From the NCBI RefSeq assembly GCF_030384665.1, contig NC_083676.1, positions 1,798,001-1,862,000 on the forward strand: 64,000 nucleotides of DNA, written 5' to 3'. Below the pieces are notes generated by a model. That model did no database searches. It was not told where the DNA came from and saw only the letters and a program-made list of their open reading frames with translations. This document shows positions 44,248 to 55,557 of the stretch, one piece after another. The stretch comes from Lodderomyces elongisporus. Its lineage: Eukaryota; Ascomycota; Pichiomycetes; Serinales; Debaryomycetaceae. Both the position numbers and the translations under genes were made by a program. How positions within the stretch are numbered: the stretch's first letter is position 1; each line of letters opens with the position of its first letter.

Positions 44248-45486
44248 ATGGGTCTATCATCACTTCTTCTGCAATTTGAGAAGAGAGGTAAATTACCTGA
44301 AAAATCTGTCCAGACAAATAATCCTCTGACTTTAAATGTGCAAAGCAACAATGCTTTGACAAAGTCCGGCACCGCCACTAGCACCACTAACACCAAGAAC
44401 ACCGGTGCCAAAATTGCATCAACAGAAAGATATGTTGACCCGGCTATAGCCAGGCTTAAGGAGTTGCGACGGTTAGAGAGGGAAAAGCTTGAGAAACTGA
44501 AACCGACAACTCTGAGAAAAATTAGCACCAGACCGGTAAACACTGCTCAACAACAACAACAACAACAACTGCAACGGAATCAAGGTCGAGAAAGTCAACA
44601 AAAAACATCAACACAGCGATCAAAAACAAATTCCAGTACGGTGAAAAACGCTCCCAAGAAAGTTTCTTCTTATGAATCAACCCCTGTAGCAAAACAGCAA
44701 CCAACAAGACCGAAAATGAGCTATAGTGAACTTATGAAGAAAGCAGCAACAATTGACCAGAGCAAATTTTCAGTAAAATACCCCGGAAAAGATGCTTTGA
44801 CGAAAAGTACCACTAACTCTGCTTCTTCCCCTTCTGCTTCCGCTTCTGCTTCTGCGTCACGTACGTCTACACCTATACCGCCATCTAAGAATGGTTTGAA
44901 ACATGAAAAAGAAAGGCGGTTCAACTCCGCTGGCTCCGCTGGCAAAAGACCTTCGACAGATACATACAAGGATAGTCAAAAAGCACAAGCGAAGCAGCAA
45001 ACAAGACCAAAGAATATTCATTATCAAGAGACAATTAAAGATTCTGCATTACTTAATTCTCGTGATCTTCATAAGCGCATGGCTTTAGCCAAAGCAGCAC
45101 CGCGACAAGCCAATGCTAAGATCCAAGAGATGCTAGAAAAGAAACGTAAGATGAGACAAGAACATATGAAGAACAGAAATGTCGAATATGAGGAATCTGA
45201 CGATGAACTTAGTGACTTTTTGGTGTCAGATGATGAATTTGAAGAGGAAGATGGGGAAGGTAGTAATGGTGGTGGATATAATAGAGAAGAAATTTGGGCA
45301 ATGTTCAACAAGGGAAAGAAGCGTCAGTACGTTTACGATGATGACTCCGACGATATGGAAGCTACTGGTGCGGAAGTTTTGGAGGAAGAGCGTAGATCCA
45401 AAATCAATGCAGAAAGAGAAGATAGGTTGGAGCAAGAAAGATTGGAAAGACTTGCTGCATTGAAGCGTAAGAGACTTAAGCATTAG
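44248..45486 (+). CDS. SPT2: Spt2 histone chaperone / chromatin protein
   Basis: Spt2 binds H3-H4 and DNA and preserves nucleosomes behind RNA polymerase II. The SPT2 domain is at the C terminus of this 412-residue protein: an acidic DDELSDFLVSDDEFEEEDGE stretch, then REEIWAMFNKGKKR, the SDDMEATGAEVLEEE motif and a basic ALKRKRLKH end, all as in Spt2/SPTY2D1 proteins. The N-terminal two thirds is basic and disordered, with Gln runs around residues 100-107 and a Ser-Ala repeat near 190-210. The open frame starts upstream at a TTG (44149), but its first 33 codons are hydrophobic and unlike Spt2; the ATG at 44248 (MGLSSLLLQFEKRG) matches the usual short start and is chosen. Yeast Spt2 is 333 residues. 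Confidence 0.9.
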   Translation: MGLSSLLLQFEKRGKLPEKSVQTNNPLTLNVQSNNALTKSGTATSTTNTKNTGAKIASTERYVDPAIARLKELRRLEREKLEKLKPTTLRKISTRPVNTAQQQQQQQLQRNQGRESQQKTSTQRSKTNSSTVKNAPKKVSSYESTPVAKQQPTRPKMSYSELMKKAATIDQSKFSVKYPGKDALTKSTTNSASSPSASASASASRTSTPIPPSKNGLKHEKERRFNSAGSAGKRPSTDTYKDSQKAQAKQQTRPKNIHYQETIKDSALLNSRDLHKRMALAKAAPRQANAKIQEMLEKKRKMRQEHMKNRNVEYEESDDELSDFLVSDDEFEEEDGEGSNGGGYNREEIWAMFNKGKKRQYVYDDDSDDMEATGAEVLEEERRSKINAEREDRLEQERLERLAALKRKRLKH

Positions 45487-45707
45487 TTTGGTGAATCAAA
45501 TAGTATATATAGATATATTCATTTACATAGGTATATTTATATATATGTGTGTATATATATGTGTGTATATACTTTTGGAAGTATTCGACGTCACTAGTAG
45601 TATTCGTATGGCGCGCATAAAAGATCTCCGAGCTTATACATAACCACTCTAAAATATCCACTACAAAGCTCTACCAAGATGCTCTTCACAGTTCTCTCTA
45701 TGAATCG

Positions 45708-47339
<1,632 letters not shown>

Positions 47340-47382
47340 AGAACTAGTCTTGTTTATTGCTTGTTTTTTTCCTTTTACCTAT

Positions 47383-50300
47383 TTAAACAACGGTACTGCT
47401 GTAGTAAACTGTATACTGTTGTTTAATATCCGTTATAAATTTGTTCCAAATATCTTGGATCTGTCTGTTTTCATCATTGTCTATTTCCGTGCTCTCCAAA
47501 ACCAAGTCAATTTTCTTACTCAATTTGACAATGGACTTGATTCTCTCTTGATGAATCTCTGTATCTTGTGCCGATGCCTTGGCGGACAATTTTTTGGAAA
47601 GCTGTTTGTTTAATGCACCAACCAATTGCTCAATCAATTCAGTGCCGCCCGTTCTTATCAACTCCATAGCTTCCATCTCGTGCAAGTCAAAAAAATTGCC
47701 GAGATTGCTGCATGCAAGTACAACTATATCCGGTTGGTCATCGAGTAAGCCTTTTTCGATTATATTTTTCCCAAGTAATTGGATATCAACATCGTGTTGT
47801 ACAAGTGACGTGTCATCTGCCGCCATTACTGAATATATAAATTCGTAACACAATTTTCGAAGCTCGGCACCTTGATCCAAGGTGTACTTGTATGGGCCCA
47901 TAGTAATGATCTTCTTGAAATCCTTCTCTGCGCTAAGCTGTTGTGCCAATTTCGGCAAAATAATCAGGTTTAACAATGGCGCTAATATCAATGGCTTGAT
48001 GTGTATACCTGTCAATAAGTTTCCCAAGGCAATCTTTCTCAAATCTAAATCAACAATATCAAGCCATTCAACAGATGCATTCACCAAGTATGTTAATAGC
48101 CTACTACCTGTGTTGGATAATTCAAGGTTACTTATCAAATACTTTGTAAAGACAAGCACAAGGTAAATTTTCCTTCTATCGACTTGATTCTCAACAACCT
48201 GTTGAATCTGGTGTTCCTCCAAGCTCAAAGCAATTTCACCCAATACATCTCCTGTTTTTCTCAATTCAGGAATCAAAGCTGGATCAAAGTCATTGTTTTG
48301 TAAACTGAAAATGGCATCCCAAATCTCGGTTTTCTGCCTTTGGTCACATGAGTCTACAACAAGTCTTAAAGCTTCAACTAGTGAAGATCTTGTCAACGAC
48401 CTGGTTTCTGCTTTATAAGCCTCTAATATAGGCGTGATGAATGCGTGAGGATTTCTTTGCACTTTCAAGCCAATCGCAGTCGATACAGCCTTTACATTAT
48501 CTTCGTTTGTGAAATTTTCTTTTCGCAATAATTCAATTAATTCATTCACATCAAGGAGATCGTCATTTGCAAAAGCGAGAAATAAAATAGCCACTGCAAT
48601 TTGGGAATCGTTGATGTTACTCTTTAGCAACAGATGTAATTGCTCTATGGCTGCGTTTATATGTGTTTCTTTTCCAAGATTGTCAGCGCCAATTGCCGAA
48701 ATCTTTGCTGAAACGGGTAAATTTGGGTTCAATAAGGATGCCAATTTGTCATAAAACACTTTATTATCAAAATTTTGCGAATATGCTCTGATCATGTTAA
48801 AAAACAGCTCATCATGAAGCAAGATTTTGTCGCTATTGACCAAGTTGATAATGACATCTGCCAACAATGTTTGCTCACTTTCGTTCAGATCCTGCGACCA
48901 ATTTGTGAGAATTTCAAAGATCAATTTGTGGTTTGAAGCATTCGTCAATGGAAGCAATTTCAAAAGACTCGAAATAATAGTTTCCTTCTTCCGCTTATCT
49001 GATACAGTCTGCAATGCAAGTTTGTTCAAAAGTATCAATGCCGAAGTAGAAGTTGCTTCATTTGCCGACAAAATATATTGTTCCAAACCATCCACTATTG
49101 CTTCTGAATATTCATCAGGTAATGTCTTTGTGGTATAAATGTTATTTAAAACATCTAAGGTTGCTTTGCTAGTAACTTCATAACTTATAGATGATTTCAA
49201 CACATCAAAAATAGCTTCTTGAGTAGAATTCTCAATAGTGGTGGTGGTGGTGGTGTTGGTAAGTGTTGCGCCAAGCGCTTCAATTGCGAGACGGATCAAT
49301 TCACTAGGATATTGTTTCCTATTTTCAACTTTTGTAACCAAAGACGAGACAAGCTTTTCAACGTTTGCAATTTTGGAGCTCTCCTTGTGATTAAGCAAAA
49401 TTTTCAAGCATTTGAGTGACTCAATAATCATGTTAAAAGATTTGTCTTCAAGGTTAATTGCAATATCATCCCCGATTTTATTTATAACCAAATTACTCAA
49501 GTCATCGTGGAATTTCAACACACTAGTGAAAAATTGTAGATACTCTAAAGAGCTCAGTGAATTAATATTCCTTTTTTCCAAAGCTTTGAAAGATGCTTCA
49601 ATCAAAACGGTATTATCAAACCTATTTAAACTTTCCACAAGCTTGAGAAATACCGGAATTAGTTCCTCCTTGCATGAGTTTAATCTCTCTATAATAGGTT
49701 CAAAGAGTGATTGTACTGGTTGTGCATCGCGTGGAGAAGTTGCATGAATGATTGCAATGCATGATCTAACTGCTTCCAGGACAACCTGGTCGTTTGAATC
49801 CTTAATTGGCAAGATTGGTAAAATTTTGTCTAGAACGGTATCCAAAGTATCTGGATATGACTTGATAAGCACGCGTGATAAAATAGAAGCTTGCAACCTC
49901 AATTTCCACGACCCATCGTTCTCCTCTTCGCCCACGGCCTCTAGCTCATCTTCGCTAAAATCGATATCGTCGCCGTCTTCTTCATCCTGTTCTTCACTCC
50001 CAATGTCAAACCCTTCATCATCGCTTTGATTCAACGGATCATATTGTAAAAACGTTTGTATTACATCAAGAACGGTATTCTTATTGTCAATCGGAAGAAA
50101 TGCTGCATCAACGAGATCAATAAGAGTGGTGAATGCCTCTTCTTTCAATGCATTCTGTTTCTCTAAAATGTCTAGATCAAGTTCTTCTTCGTCTTCTTCG
50201 TCTTCTTCGTCGTCGTCGTCTTTATGTGTTTCGCGTGTCTTGCCTATGTGAAGATCCAAGTAAAGCTCTTTTGTAACTGCATCAAAAATATCAGCAACCT

Positions 50301-51138
50301 GAGATGGTTTTATACGTCTTCTTATGACGACAGATAATAATTGATACATTATGTAACTCTTGTTTGGTAAACTCGATGCTTGAAACTGTTGGGATACAGA
50401 ATCCACCAAAGTGGATATCTGATGTTCCTGATCAATCAATGCAATAACGTGTTCGGCTCCTACTATTGCCTTTTTACCAATAATACCTTGTTCAGTAAAG
50501 CTTACTTGGATGAAATACTGAGCCAACTCAAGATTCTGTTTCGGAGAGAGAGCATACCCGATTTCCGAAATCAAATCAATCAATAACTCAATATTGTCAA
50601 AAGCAATTTCATTCTGAAACACTTTTGGCAAGATGTAGCTGAATATTTTTTTAGCCAAATCCCTATCGAATTTATAGTTCGATTTCGATAACTTATCGGA
50701 AACAAAATCGGATTTATCTCTCGAATTCGATTGCGCAAACAACGACCTTAATGCCATATTTGGGATTGATATTGTGAAGCTTCTAAAATTTCGTGTTTTG
50801 CTCGACGATGATCCGTTACTCGTATTATTTGGATCGTTGCTCGCTTGCACTAATGCAAATAGCTCTTTGACGAGCAGCAAGATCGAGTCGTTGCTCAAGT
50901 ACCGCACCATTGGCTCGAATGATTTTATCACTTGGTTTTGTACATCGGGGTTGGGGTCATCCAACATTGTTAAAAGTGTGGGAATCAATTTGTCCAAATG
51001 ATAACTGATGGACGACTTTGAGGACGTGACTGTTTCATCATTGAGATATTTACGAAGATCTTCCAAAGCCATGAATCTAATATCTGGATCAACATCCTTG
51101 ACACGGTCTTGCAAGTAATTGAAGTTCAAATCAGGCAT
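47383..51138 (-). CDS. TIP120: TIP120/CAND1-like cullin exchange factor
   Basis: CAND1/Tip120 wraps around cullin-RING scaffolds lacking Nedd8 and exchanges substrate adaptors, controlling SCF ubiquitin ligases. The 1251-residue product consists of HEAT repeats from end to end. It opens with VDPDIRFMALEDLRKYLNDE, typical of CAND1, has an acidic insert around residues 290-315 (DDDDEEDEEDEEE, from GAC/GAA repeats) and another around 375-405, and ends with the conserved TIP120 C-terminal domain (KKIITMGPYKYTLDQGAELRK around 1085-1105). The length fits human CAND1 (1230). S. cerevisiae has a shorter divergent homologue, Lag2; this one looks like the full-length type. The first ATG is at 51138. 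The stop lies 43 bp from that of RIT1 on the opposite strand, so the transcripts probably overlap. Confidence 0.94.
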   Translation of the reverse strand: MPDLNFNYLQDRVKDVDPDIRFMALEDLRKYLNDETVTSSKSSISYHLDKLIPTLLTMLDDPNPDVQNQVIKSFEPMVRYLSNDSILLLVKELFALVQASNDPNNTSNGSSSSKTRNFRSFTISIPNMALRSLFAQSNSRDKSDFVSDKLSKSNYKFDRDLAKKIFSYILPKVFQNEIAFDNIELLIDLISEIGYALSPKQNLELAQYFIQVSFTEQGIIGKKAIVGAEHVIALIDQEHQISTLVDSVSQQFQASSLPNKSYIMYQLLSVVIRRRIKPSQVADIFDAVTKELYLDLHIGKTRETHKDDDDEEDEEDEEELDLDILEKQNALKEEAFTTLIDLVDAAFLPIDNKNTVLDVIQTFLQYDPLNQSDDEGFDIGSEEQDEEDGDDIDFSEDELEAVGEEENDGSWKLRLQASILSRVLIKSYPDTLDTVLDKILPILPIKDSNDQVVLEAVRSCIAIIHATSPRDAQPVQSLFEPIIERLNSCKEELIPVFLKLVESLNRFDNTVLIEASFKALEKRNINSLSSLEYLQFFTSVLKFHDDLSNLVINKIGDDIAINLEDKSFNMIIESLKCLKILLNHKESSKIANVEKLVSSLVTKVENRKQYPSELIRLAIEALGATLTNTTTTTTIENSTQEAIFDVLKSSISYEVTSKATLDVLNNIYTTKTLPDEYSEAIVDGLEQYILSANEATSTSALILLNKLALQTVSDKRKKETIISSLLKLLPLTNASNHKLIFEILTNWSQDLNESEQTLLADVIINLVNSDKILLHDELFFNMIRAYSQNFDNKVFYDKLASLLNPNLPVSAKISAIGADNLGKETHINAAIEQLHLLLKSNINDSQIAVAILFLAFANDDLLDVNELIELLRKENFTNEDNVKAVSTAIGLKVQRNPHAFITPILEAYKAETRSLTRSSLVEALRLVVDSCDQRQKTEIWDAIFSLQNNDFDPALIPELRKTGDVLGEIALSLEEHQIQQVVENQVDRRKIYLVLVFTKYLISNLELSNTGSRLLTYLVNASVEWLDIVDLDLRKIALGNLLTGIHIKPLILAPLLNLIILPKLAQQLSAEKDFKKIITMGPYKYTLDQGAELRKLCYEFIYSVMAADDTSLVQHDVDIQLLGKNIIEKGLLDDQPDIVVLACSNLGNFFDLHEMEAMELIRTGGTELIEQLVGALNKQLSKKLSAKASAQDTEIHQERIKSIVKLSKKIDLVLESTEIDNDENRQIQDIWNKFITDIKQQYTVYYSSTVV

Positions 51139-51492
51139 GATTGGTTTGTTGCGGATATATGTGATTATATGATCGTATTTGTAACTGTGTGTAACTGTGA
51201 ATCTGTGTGTGATTCTTGCAACAGTGGCGGTTAGAGTAAAAAGTAAGAATAATCAGTGAGGGTGATAAGGGGGGTGGTCAAACTGAATTTTTCTGAGATT
51301 AACTTTGGTTGCCAAAAATTAAAAGTCAAGCCAAAAAAAAATAAAAAAAAAAAAAAAAAAGTAAGAGAGTAAAAGTAAGAGGGAATGAAAGTAAATCAAT
51401 AATGCGCGCAAGTTATAGCACGAGTGTAAGAAAGAGATCACAAATAAATAATAGTATGCAAATAGTTGCAAAATAAGATTGTCATACAAATC
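51139..51492 (-). promoter_or_regulatory. TIP120 upstream region / 3' region of the WKF gene
   Basis: About 350 bp. It contains a long A run (about 51331-51360) that is a likely nucleosome-depleted promoter element of TIP120. Nothing else is recognised. Confidence 0.45.
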
Positions 51493-52590
51493 CTATACGG
51501 GAGAAACCTCAACTTCGCTGATGATTAAATTGGATTGCGGTTTGCTTTCCTTTGATCTTGAACTTTTGACTTTTCTATCACCCAGTTTTTCCTTTTTTTC
51601 TTTCTTTTCTTTCTTTTCTTTCTTTTCTTTCTTTTCTTTCTTTTCCTTCTTTTCCTTTTTTCCTTTCTTTTCTTTAGATTCCTTCTTTTCTTTCGATTCC
51701 TTCTTTCCTTTGTCTTCTTCGTCCTTTTCCGCATCCATTGTTTCAGAATCATCATTTACATTAAGGCCATCAACACTCGACTCCTCATTTTCATCCTTCA
51801 TCGGTGACTTTTTCTCCTCCGTTACATTCTCCACCGTTGCGTCTTCCTCGTGACCTTTTACAACAATTTTTTCATCTACCAACCTTTCGAGAATAGCTTT
51901 ATATCGGAGCACTGTTTCAGCAGTCAACTCTTCTCCCTTGGCTTCTTCTTTCTTCCCAGCAGTATTACCCTCAATTTTAACTTTGTTAGCTTCCGTTTCA
52001 TCTTTCTCCTTTTCCTCCTCTCTCCCATCTTCGTTTTCTTCTTTATCATTTCCACCGTTCAACAATTTTTCTTCAATTTTCTTTTCCATCTCTTCAAATT
52101 TCACATTCCATTTGTTAATCTCTTGTTTCAAATCCTCTGCCAATCGCTCTCTTGAGCCACCTTGTAAGCTTGCCAAGTACACAATCAATGCATTTTCGTA
52201 TTGCTTTGGTATCTTATCAATATTCTTCAAGATCCAATTCTGTTTCAGTTTATTAAACTTCCAATTCTCGCGGTCGTTCAAGAATTGTACAAGATAAGTA
52301 TACTGATCCTTGACCATCGTTGTGGGTGGTTTTCGTTCACTTTTGGGTAATTTGACCCTCTTGGGTGGTTTTTTGTTTTTAGTATGATGTATGTCATCTT
52401 GGAGTTTCCGTTTTATCCCACTGGTGGCTTGTTTAATTTGCTTACTTGTTAAATCCGCAGTTTCTATACGTTTTGTGGAAAGAAGTGACGATGATGATGA
52501 TGATGATGAAAAAGAAGCAGAAGAAGGATCTTGGTTCTGTTGGACTTTAAGACCCGCCTTTTTCCATGCAGGGATCGAATTCGAGCTCAT
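51493..52590 (-). CDS. WKF-domain (C7orf50-like) probable nucleolar protein
   Basis: The 365-residue protein starts MSSNSIPAWKKAGLKVQ. The central part (about 95-160) carries LVQFLNDRENWKFNKLKQNW, then DKIPKQYENALIVYLASLQG and GSRERLAEDL; the DRENWKFNK and GGSRERL motifs are those of the WKF domain of human C7orf50 and fungal relatives, small basic proteins linked to ribosome biogenesis. Upstream are a Ser run and a Lys-rich nuclear-signal-like stretch; downstream an acidic region and a Lys-Glu repeat (KKEKKEKKEKK) encoded by a purine repeat around 51590-51690. The frame opens earlier, at an ATG at 52752, but those 54 codons translate TA repeats (Ile-Tyr) and are unlikely to be protein; the ATG at 52590 is chosen. 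Function is inferred from the family only. Confidence 0.8.
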   Translation of the reverse strand: MSSNSIPAWKKAGLKVQQNQDPSSASFSSSSSSSSLLSTKRIETADLTSKQIKQATSGIKRKLQDDIHHTKNKKPPKRVKLPKSERKPPTTMVKDQYTYLVQFLNDRENWKFNKLKQNWILKNIDKIPKQYENALIVYLASLQGGSRERLAEDLKQEINKWNVKFEEMEKKIEEKLLNGGNDKEENEDGREEEKEKDETEANKVKIEGNTAGKKEEAKGEELTAETVLRYKAILERLVDEKIVVKGHEEDATVENVTEEKKSPMKDENEESSVDGLNVNDDSETMDAEKDEEDKGKKESKEKKESKEKKGKKEKKEKKEKKEKKEKKEKKEKKEKLGDRKVKSSRSKESKPQSNLIISEVEVSPV

Positions 52591-53397
52591 TGTGTATTGG
52601 TAGAGGTATCTTATGTGCTTGACAGTTTGTAGATATGTATATATATATCTATGTATATATATATATATATATATCGAGGGGAATATAGTTATTATAGAAT
52701 TTGTGTTGAAAAGGATGACAGATAATGCTGTTTTAAAAAGCAAGTAGCGCATGGAGTGTAAGGCATCGCGAACTACAAAATAAGTTGCAATACCAGATGC
52801 TCACCAAACAGACGAAAACTACAAAAAAAAAATTCTTCCAACCTTTTTTTACTCCTCCTCTTCCTCTTCTTCTTCTTCTTCTTCTTCTTCTTCTTTTTAC
52901 AACAACTACTTAAACATCATCAACACCAATCCAACCAACTAACAAAACACATAGCCGTATATACATCCCTTGAATATACGTCAATCACTTTACTTCTTTT
53001 ATTTTTTATCTTCTCACAAACTTGTAGATTTGTTTCCTTCACTTTGAATACATCTATTGTTAGCAGTTTAAGTTGTGGTATAATTGAAATTCATTTCTTT
53101 TTTAATGAATAAAGACAATTATTGCCATGGTCAATCAAAGCTGCAAAATTGAAAATATTTAAATACATGGTTTGAGTCTGTCATGGGAGAGATTTTTTTC
53201 TTTTTTTTTTTTAATTAAAAAGTTTCCTACTCATGATAGATATAAGAGATTGTATACATTTTTATTACTTGTAACCAGCTAGTATCGTTGTTGAGTCTTT
53301 GCTTTTTGTTCTATGAATTTGTTGTTGTTTTTTTTTCTTTTTTGGTCCGTTTTCATTTTAGACCAATCCGTTGATTTTAATTCGTTTTTGCTTTAGT
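52591..53397. other. Spacer: WKF gene upstream region and 3' region of the next gene
   Basis: About 800 bp. It holds TA repeats (52636-52674), a TTC/TCC microsatellite (about 52850-52895) and T-rich runs near 53190-53215 and 53325-53345. I see no gene or RNA in it. Confidence 0.5.
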
Positions 53398-53838
53398 TTA
53401 ATCGCTTTTCCCCAATTTCTCCTTTTCAGCAACTTGTTTCTTTTCATCCTCTTCTTTCTTTTTTGATGCAGCCCAACTTTCATATTTTGAAGTCAAATCG
53501 TCAGCTATTTCTTTTGCAGTGGCATCTTTATCATTTGTATTCTGCATTTTCTCGATAGCATTACCAATGTACGACAAAGTAGATTGTATGTACTCATTCA
53601 TTTGAGGATTTTCACCATTGGGGTTGAGGATTCCTTGCGCAACAGTCTGAATCTTGGCTAGTTGTTCTGAAGTTATCTCCTCCTGGTTGTTTCCATTACT
53701 ACCACTGCCACTACCACTGCCATTGCCGTTGGTTGTCGTCGTAGCGGTAGAATCTAGGGTGGAGGCAGAGGCGGAAGGGGAGGTAGAGGTTTGTGTTTCG
53801 ACTGGCTTTTGCTCAGTGGTTTGTTTTTCTGTGGTCAT
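53398..53838 (-). CDS. Small acidic hydrophilic protein of unknown function
   Basis: I do not recognise this 146-residue protein. It has a polar N-terminal third (Thr, Ser, then a Gly-Ser-Asn repeat around 38-50), a middle part that could form amphipathic helices (SEQLAKIQTVAQGILNPNGE at about 57-76, then MNEYIQSTLSYIGNAIEKM), and a Lys-Glu-rich C-terminal coil ending in KLGKSD. There is no signal peptide, membrane segment or cysteine pair. The ordered middle, the ATG at 53838 with a Thr-rich start, and isolation from other frames support a real gene. Its neighbour is another hydrophilic protein on the same strand, but the two share no clear similarity. Confidence 0.65.
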   Translation of the reverse strand: MTTEKQTTEQKPVETQTSTSPSASASTLDSTATTTTNGNGSGSGSGSNGNNQEEITSEQLAKIQTVAQGILNPNGENPQMNEYIQSTLSYIGNAIEKMQNTNDKDATAKEIADDLTSKYESWAASKKKEEDEKKQVAEKEKLGKSD

Positions 53839-54313
53839 TGTAGGTCTTGAAGTAGCTTAATGTATTTCAATGCAATCTATTGCAATATGGAGAAAGAAAG
53901 AAAAAATTCTACAGTTGGTTGAAGATGTCAGAATCTATAAACTATATTATATATTTATGGATTAGCAAATATGTAAAGGAAGTGGTAGTTGGTTAAGGGT
54001 TCATGCGCGGATATACATGTACACTTGGTTCTGCATATAATGGGTATTATAACTTTTGTCGATATTAGGAAATACCGGATAAATAGGAAGCAAGTCTAGA
54101 ATTGACGAAAGTGATACCCCACTTGAGTAGAGTTTGAGCATTTGTAAAAGATAAAAACGATGGAGAAGAACGATCAAATAGTTTGAATTACTTGACTGGG
54201 AAGAAACCTTCTACAAACAAAACACATTTCGACAATTCGTGTTGCACTATACACAAATATCCGTGATGAATCACTACTCCAGGAAGCTCAAAAACAAAAA
54301 CTAAAAAAAAAAC
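53839..54313. other. Spacer between the two hydrophilic-protein genes
   Basis: About 475 bp with the promoter of the 146-residue gene on its left side. Unremarkable AT-rich sequence; TATATTATATATTTA near 53942-53956 could be a TATA element about 110 bp upstream of the start. Confidence 0.45.
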
Positions 54314-54985
54314 TCACTTCTCTCTTGGGACGGCATCATCCTCGTATTTTTCATAAAGTTCATTGAATTTGGATCCAATCTTGTTTCCCACACCTTTCAC
54401 CTCATCGCCAACTTTGTTTAATCCGCTCAGAATTTGTTCGTCCATTTTTTTCTGGTCCTCCTTGGCGTTTTCATTAAATTTGTCCAACCCTGAAGCTTTT
54501 TCTTTTTCATTATTGTGGGTTTGATTCGCAGAACTATGTTCGAATTTACCGTAATTGCCTTGCAATTTGCTCTCTTCGTTACCAGCGCCGTGTTCAAATT
54601 TACCATGCTCACCTTTCAAAGTATTTCCCTCCGTCTTTCCGGCAGCACCTTGCTCAAACTTACCCTCTGTCTTTCCAGCAGCGCCTTGCTCGAATTTTCC
54701 TTGCTCACCTTTTAAAGTATTTCCCTCTGTCTTTCCAGCAGCGCCTTGCTCGAATTTTCCTTGCTCACCTTTTAAAGTATTTCCCTCTGTCTTTCCAGCG
54801 GTACCTTGCTCGAATTTTCCTTGCTCACCTTTTAAGGTATTTCCCTCTGTTTTTCCAGCTGTAGTACCAGAAGTCAACTTGTCAGCATTGACATTGTCTA
54901 ATTTTGAGTCAATTGCGTGTTCGCCTTGTTTCACATTGCCCAAATGGCCAAACTCTTGTTGTTGTTGTTGTTGATTAGATGACAT
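54314..54985 (-). CDS. Hydrophilic tandem-repeat protein (hydrophilin/LEA-like)
   Basis: This 223-residue protein is very hydrophilic and rich in Gly, Lys, Glu, Gln and Asn, with no cysteine and almost no aromatic residue other than Phe in the repeats. After a Gln run (5-10) and a unique stretch to 42, it has a 20-residue repeat, AGKTEGNTLKGEQGKFEQGA, at 43-62, 63-82 and 83-102, a shortened copy at 103-114 and diverging copies to about 150. The C-terminal part (165-215) looks amphipathic helical. High Gly and hydrophilicity are hallmarks of hydrophilins and LEA proteins that act in desiccation and osmotic stress; this is by composition only. Two of the repeats are nearly identical at the DNA level, so the copy number is probably polymorphic. 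It is divergent from the HAD-phosphatase gene. Confidence 0.75.
   Translation of the reverse strand: MSSNQQQQQQEFGHLGNVKQGEHAIDSKLDNVNADKLTSGTTAGKTEGNTLKGEQGKFEQGTAGKTEGNTLKGEQGKFEQGAAGKTEGNTLKGEQGKFEQGAAGKTEGKFEQGAAGKTEGNTLKGEHGKFEHGAGNEESKLQGNYGKFEHSSANQTHNNEKEKASGLDKFNENAKEDQKKMDEQILSGLNKVGDEVKGVGNKIGSKFNELYEKYEDDAVPREK
54565..54862 (-). repeat. 60-bp tandem repeat inside the hydrophilic protein gene
   Basis: About four and a half units of 60 bp. The blocks at 54661-54720 and 54721-54780 differ at one or two bases; the next block (54781-54840) differs at a few. One unit is shortened by 24 bp. The array keeps the reading frame. Confidence 0.9.
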
Positions 54986-55530
54986 TATTTATGTGATGTT
55001 GAATGCTCAATTGCGAAAAAAATAAGAAAAAAAAAGTAAATAATCGTCAAAGGATTAAAAAGGTAGGATTGAACAATTTATATATCAGAAACTGTGATAT
55101 TGATACTGACACTGGTTTGGTGTTGTGCAATATTTATTATTATTTTTTTAGGATGCAGTTTCTAGAACTCTGGTTGCTCTTATTTGCCTAGCTGTAAAGT
55201 ATGGTCTTTTGAGGGTAAAAGTTTGGAAGTCATGAGAATTTTCTCCCTTTCTTTTCTTGTTTTGCTAGATTTGCTTGATTTCCCTTGATTTGCTAGCCCC
55301 CTAATTATTTATTAACTCTTCTCGCTCTCATCCTCCACGAACTAATGCTGTCAAATATGGTTGTGATACTATAATGTAATTGCGCATGATTTCAAAAGGA
55401 TTTCATATTTTCTTTAAATTGTATGGTTTATAAATTGTTCTTTTTGTTCTTCTAGCACATTGATAGTTACAGTCACACGGGACAAGAAATAAGGAGTATA
55501 CTTTTCCAACCTAATCAAACAACAATCTCC
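54986..55530. promoter_or_regulatory. Shared divergent promoter of the hydrophilic protein and HAD genes
   Basis: About 545 bp between divergent genes. It includes A runs near 55017-55038 and otherwise unremarkable AT-rich sequence. No specific stress element (such as CCCCT on either strand near a TATA) could be assigned with confidence; AGCCCCCT occurs at about 55295. Confidence 0.4.
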
Positions 55531-55557
55531 ATGAGTACTCTATGGAGGACACACTAA
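55531..55557 (+). promoter_or_regulatory. Eight-codon upstream ORF overlapping the HAD gene start
   Basis: The uORF (MSTLWRTH) runs from ATG at 55531 to TAA at 55555-55557. It covers the first main-frame ATG (55542) and its stop overlaps the second one as TAATG (55557-55559). Translation could resume at that second ATG. Confidence 0.45.

Noticed and set aside
52591..52752. 54-codon N-terminal extension of the WKF-domain protein
   Set aside because: It has an ATG, but it translates a TA microsatellite into Ile-Tyr runs, whereas the internal ATG gives the expected hydrophilic start.
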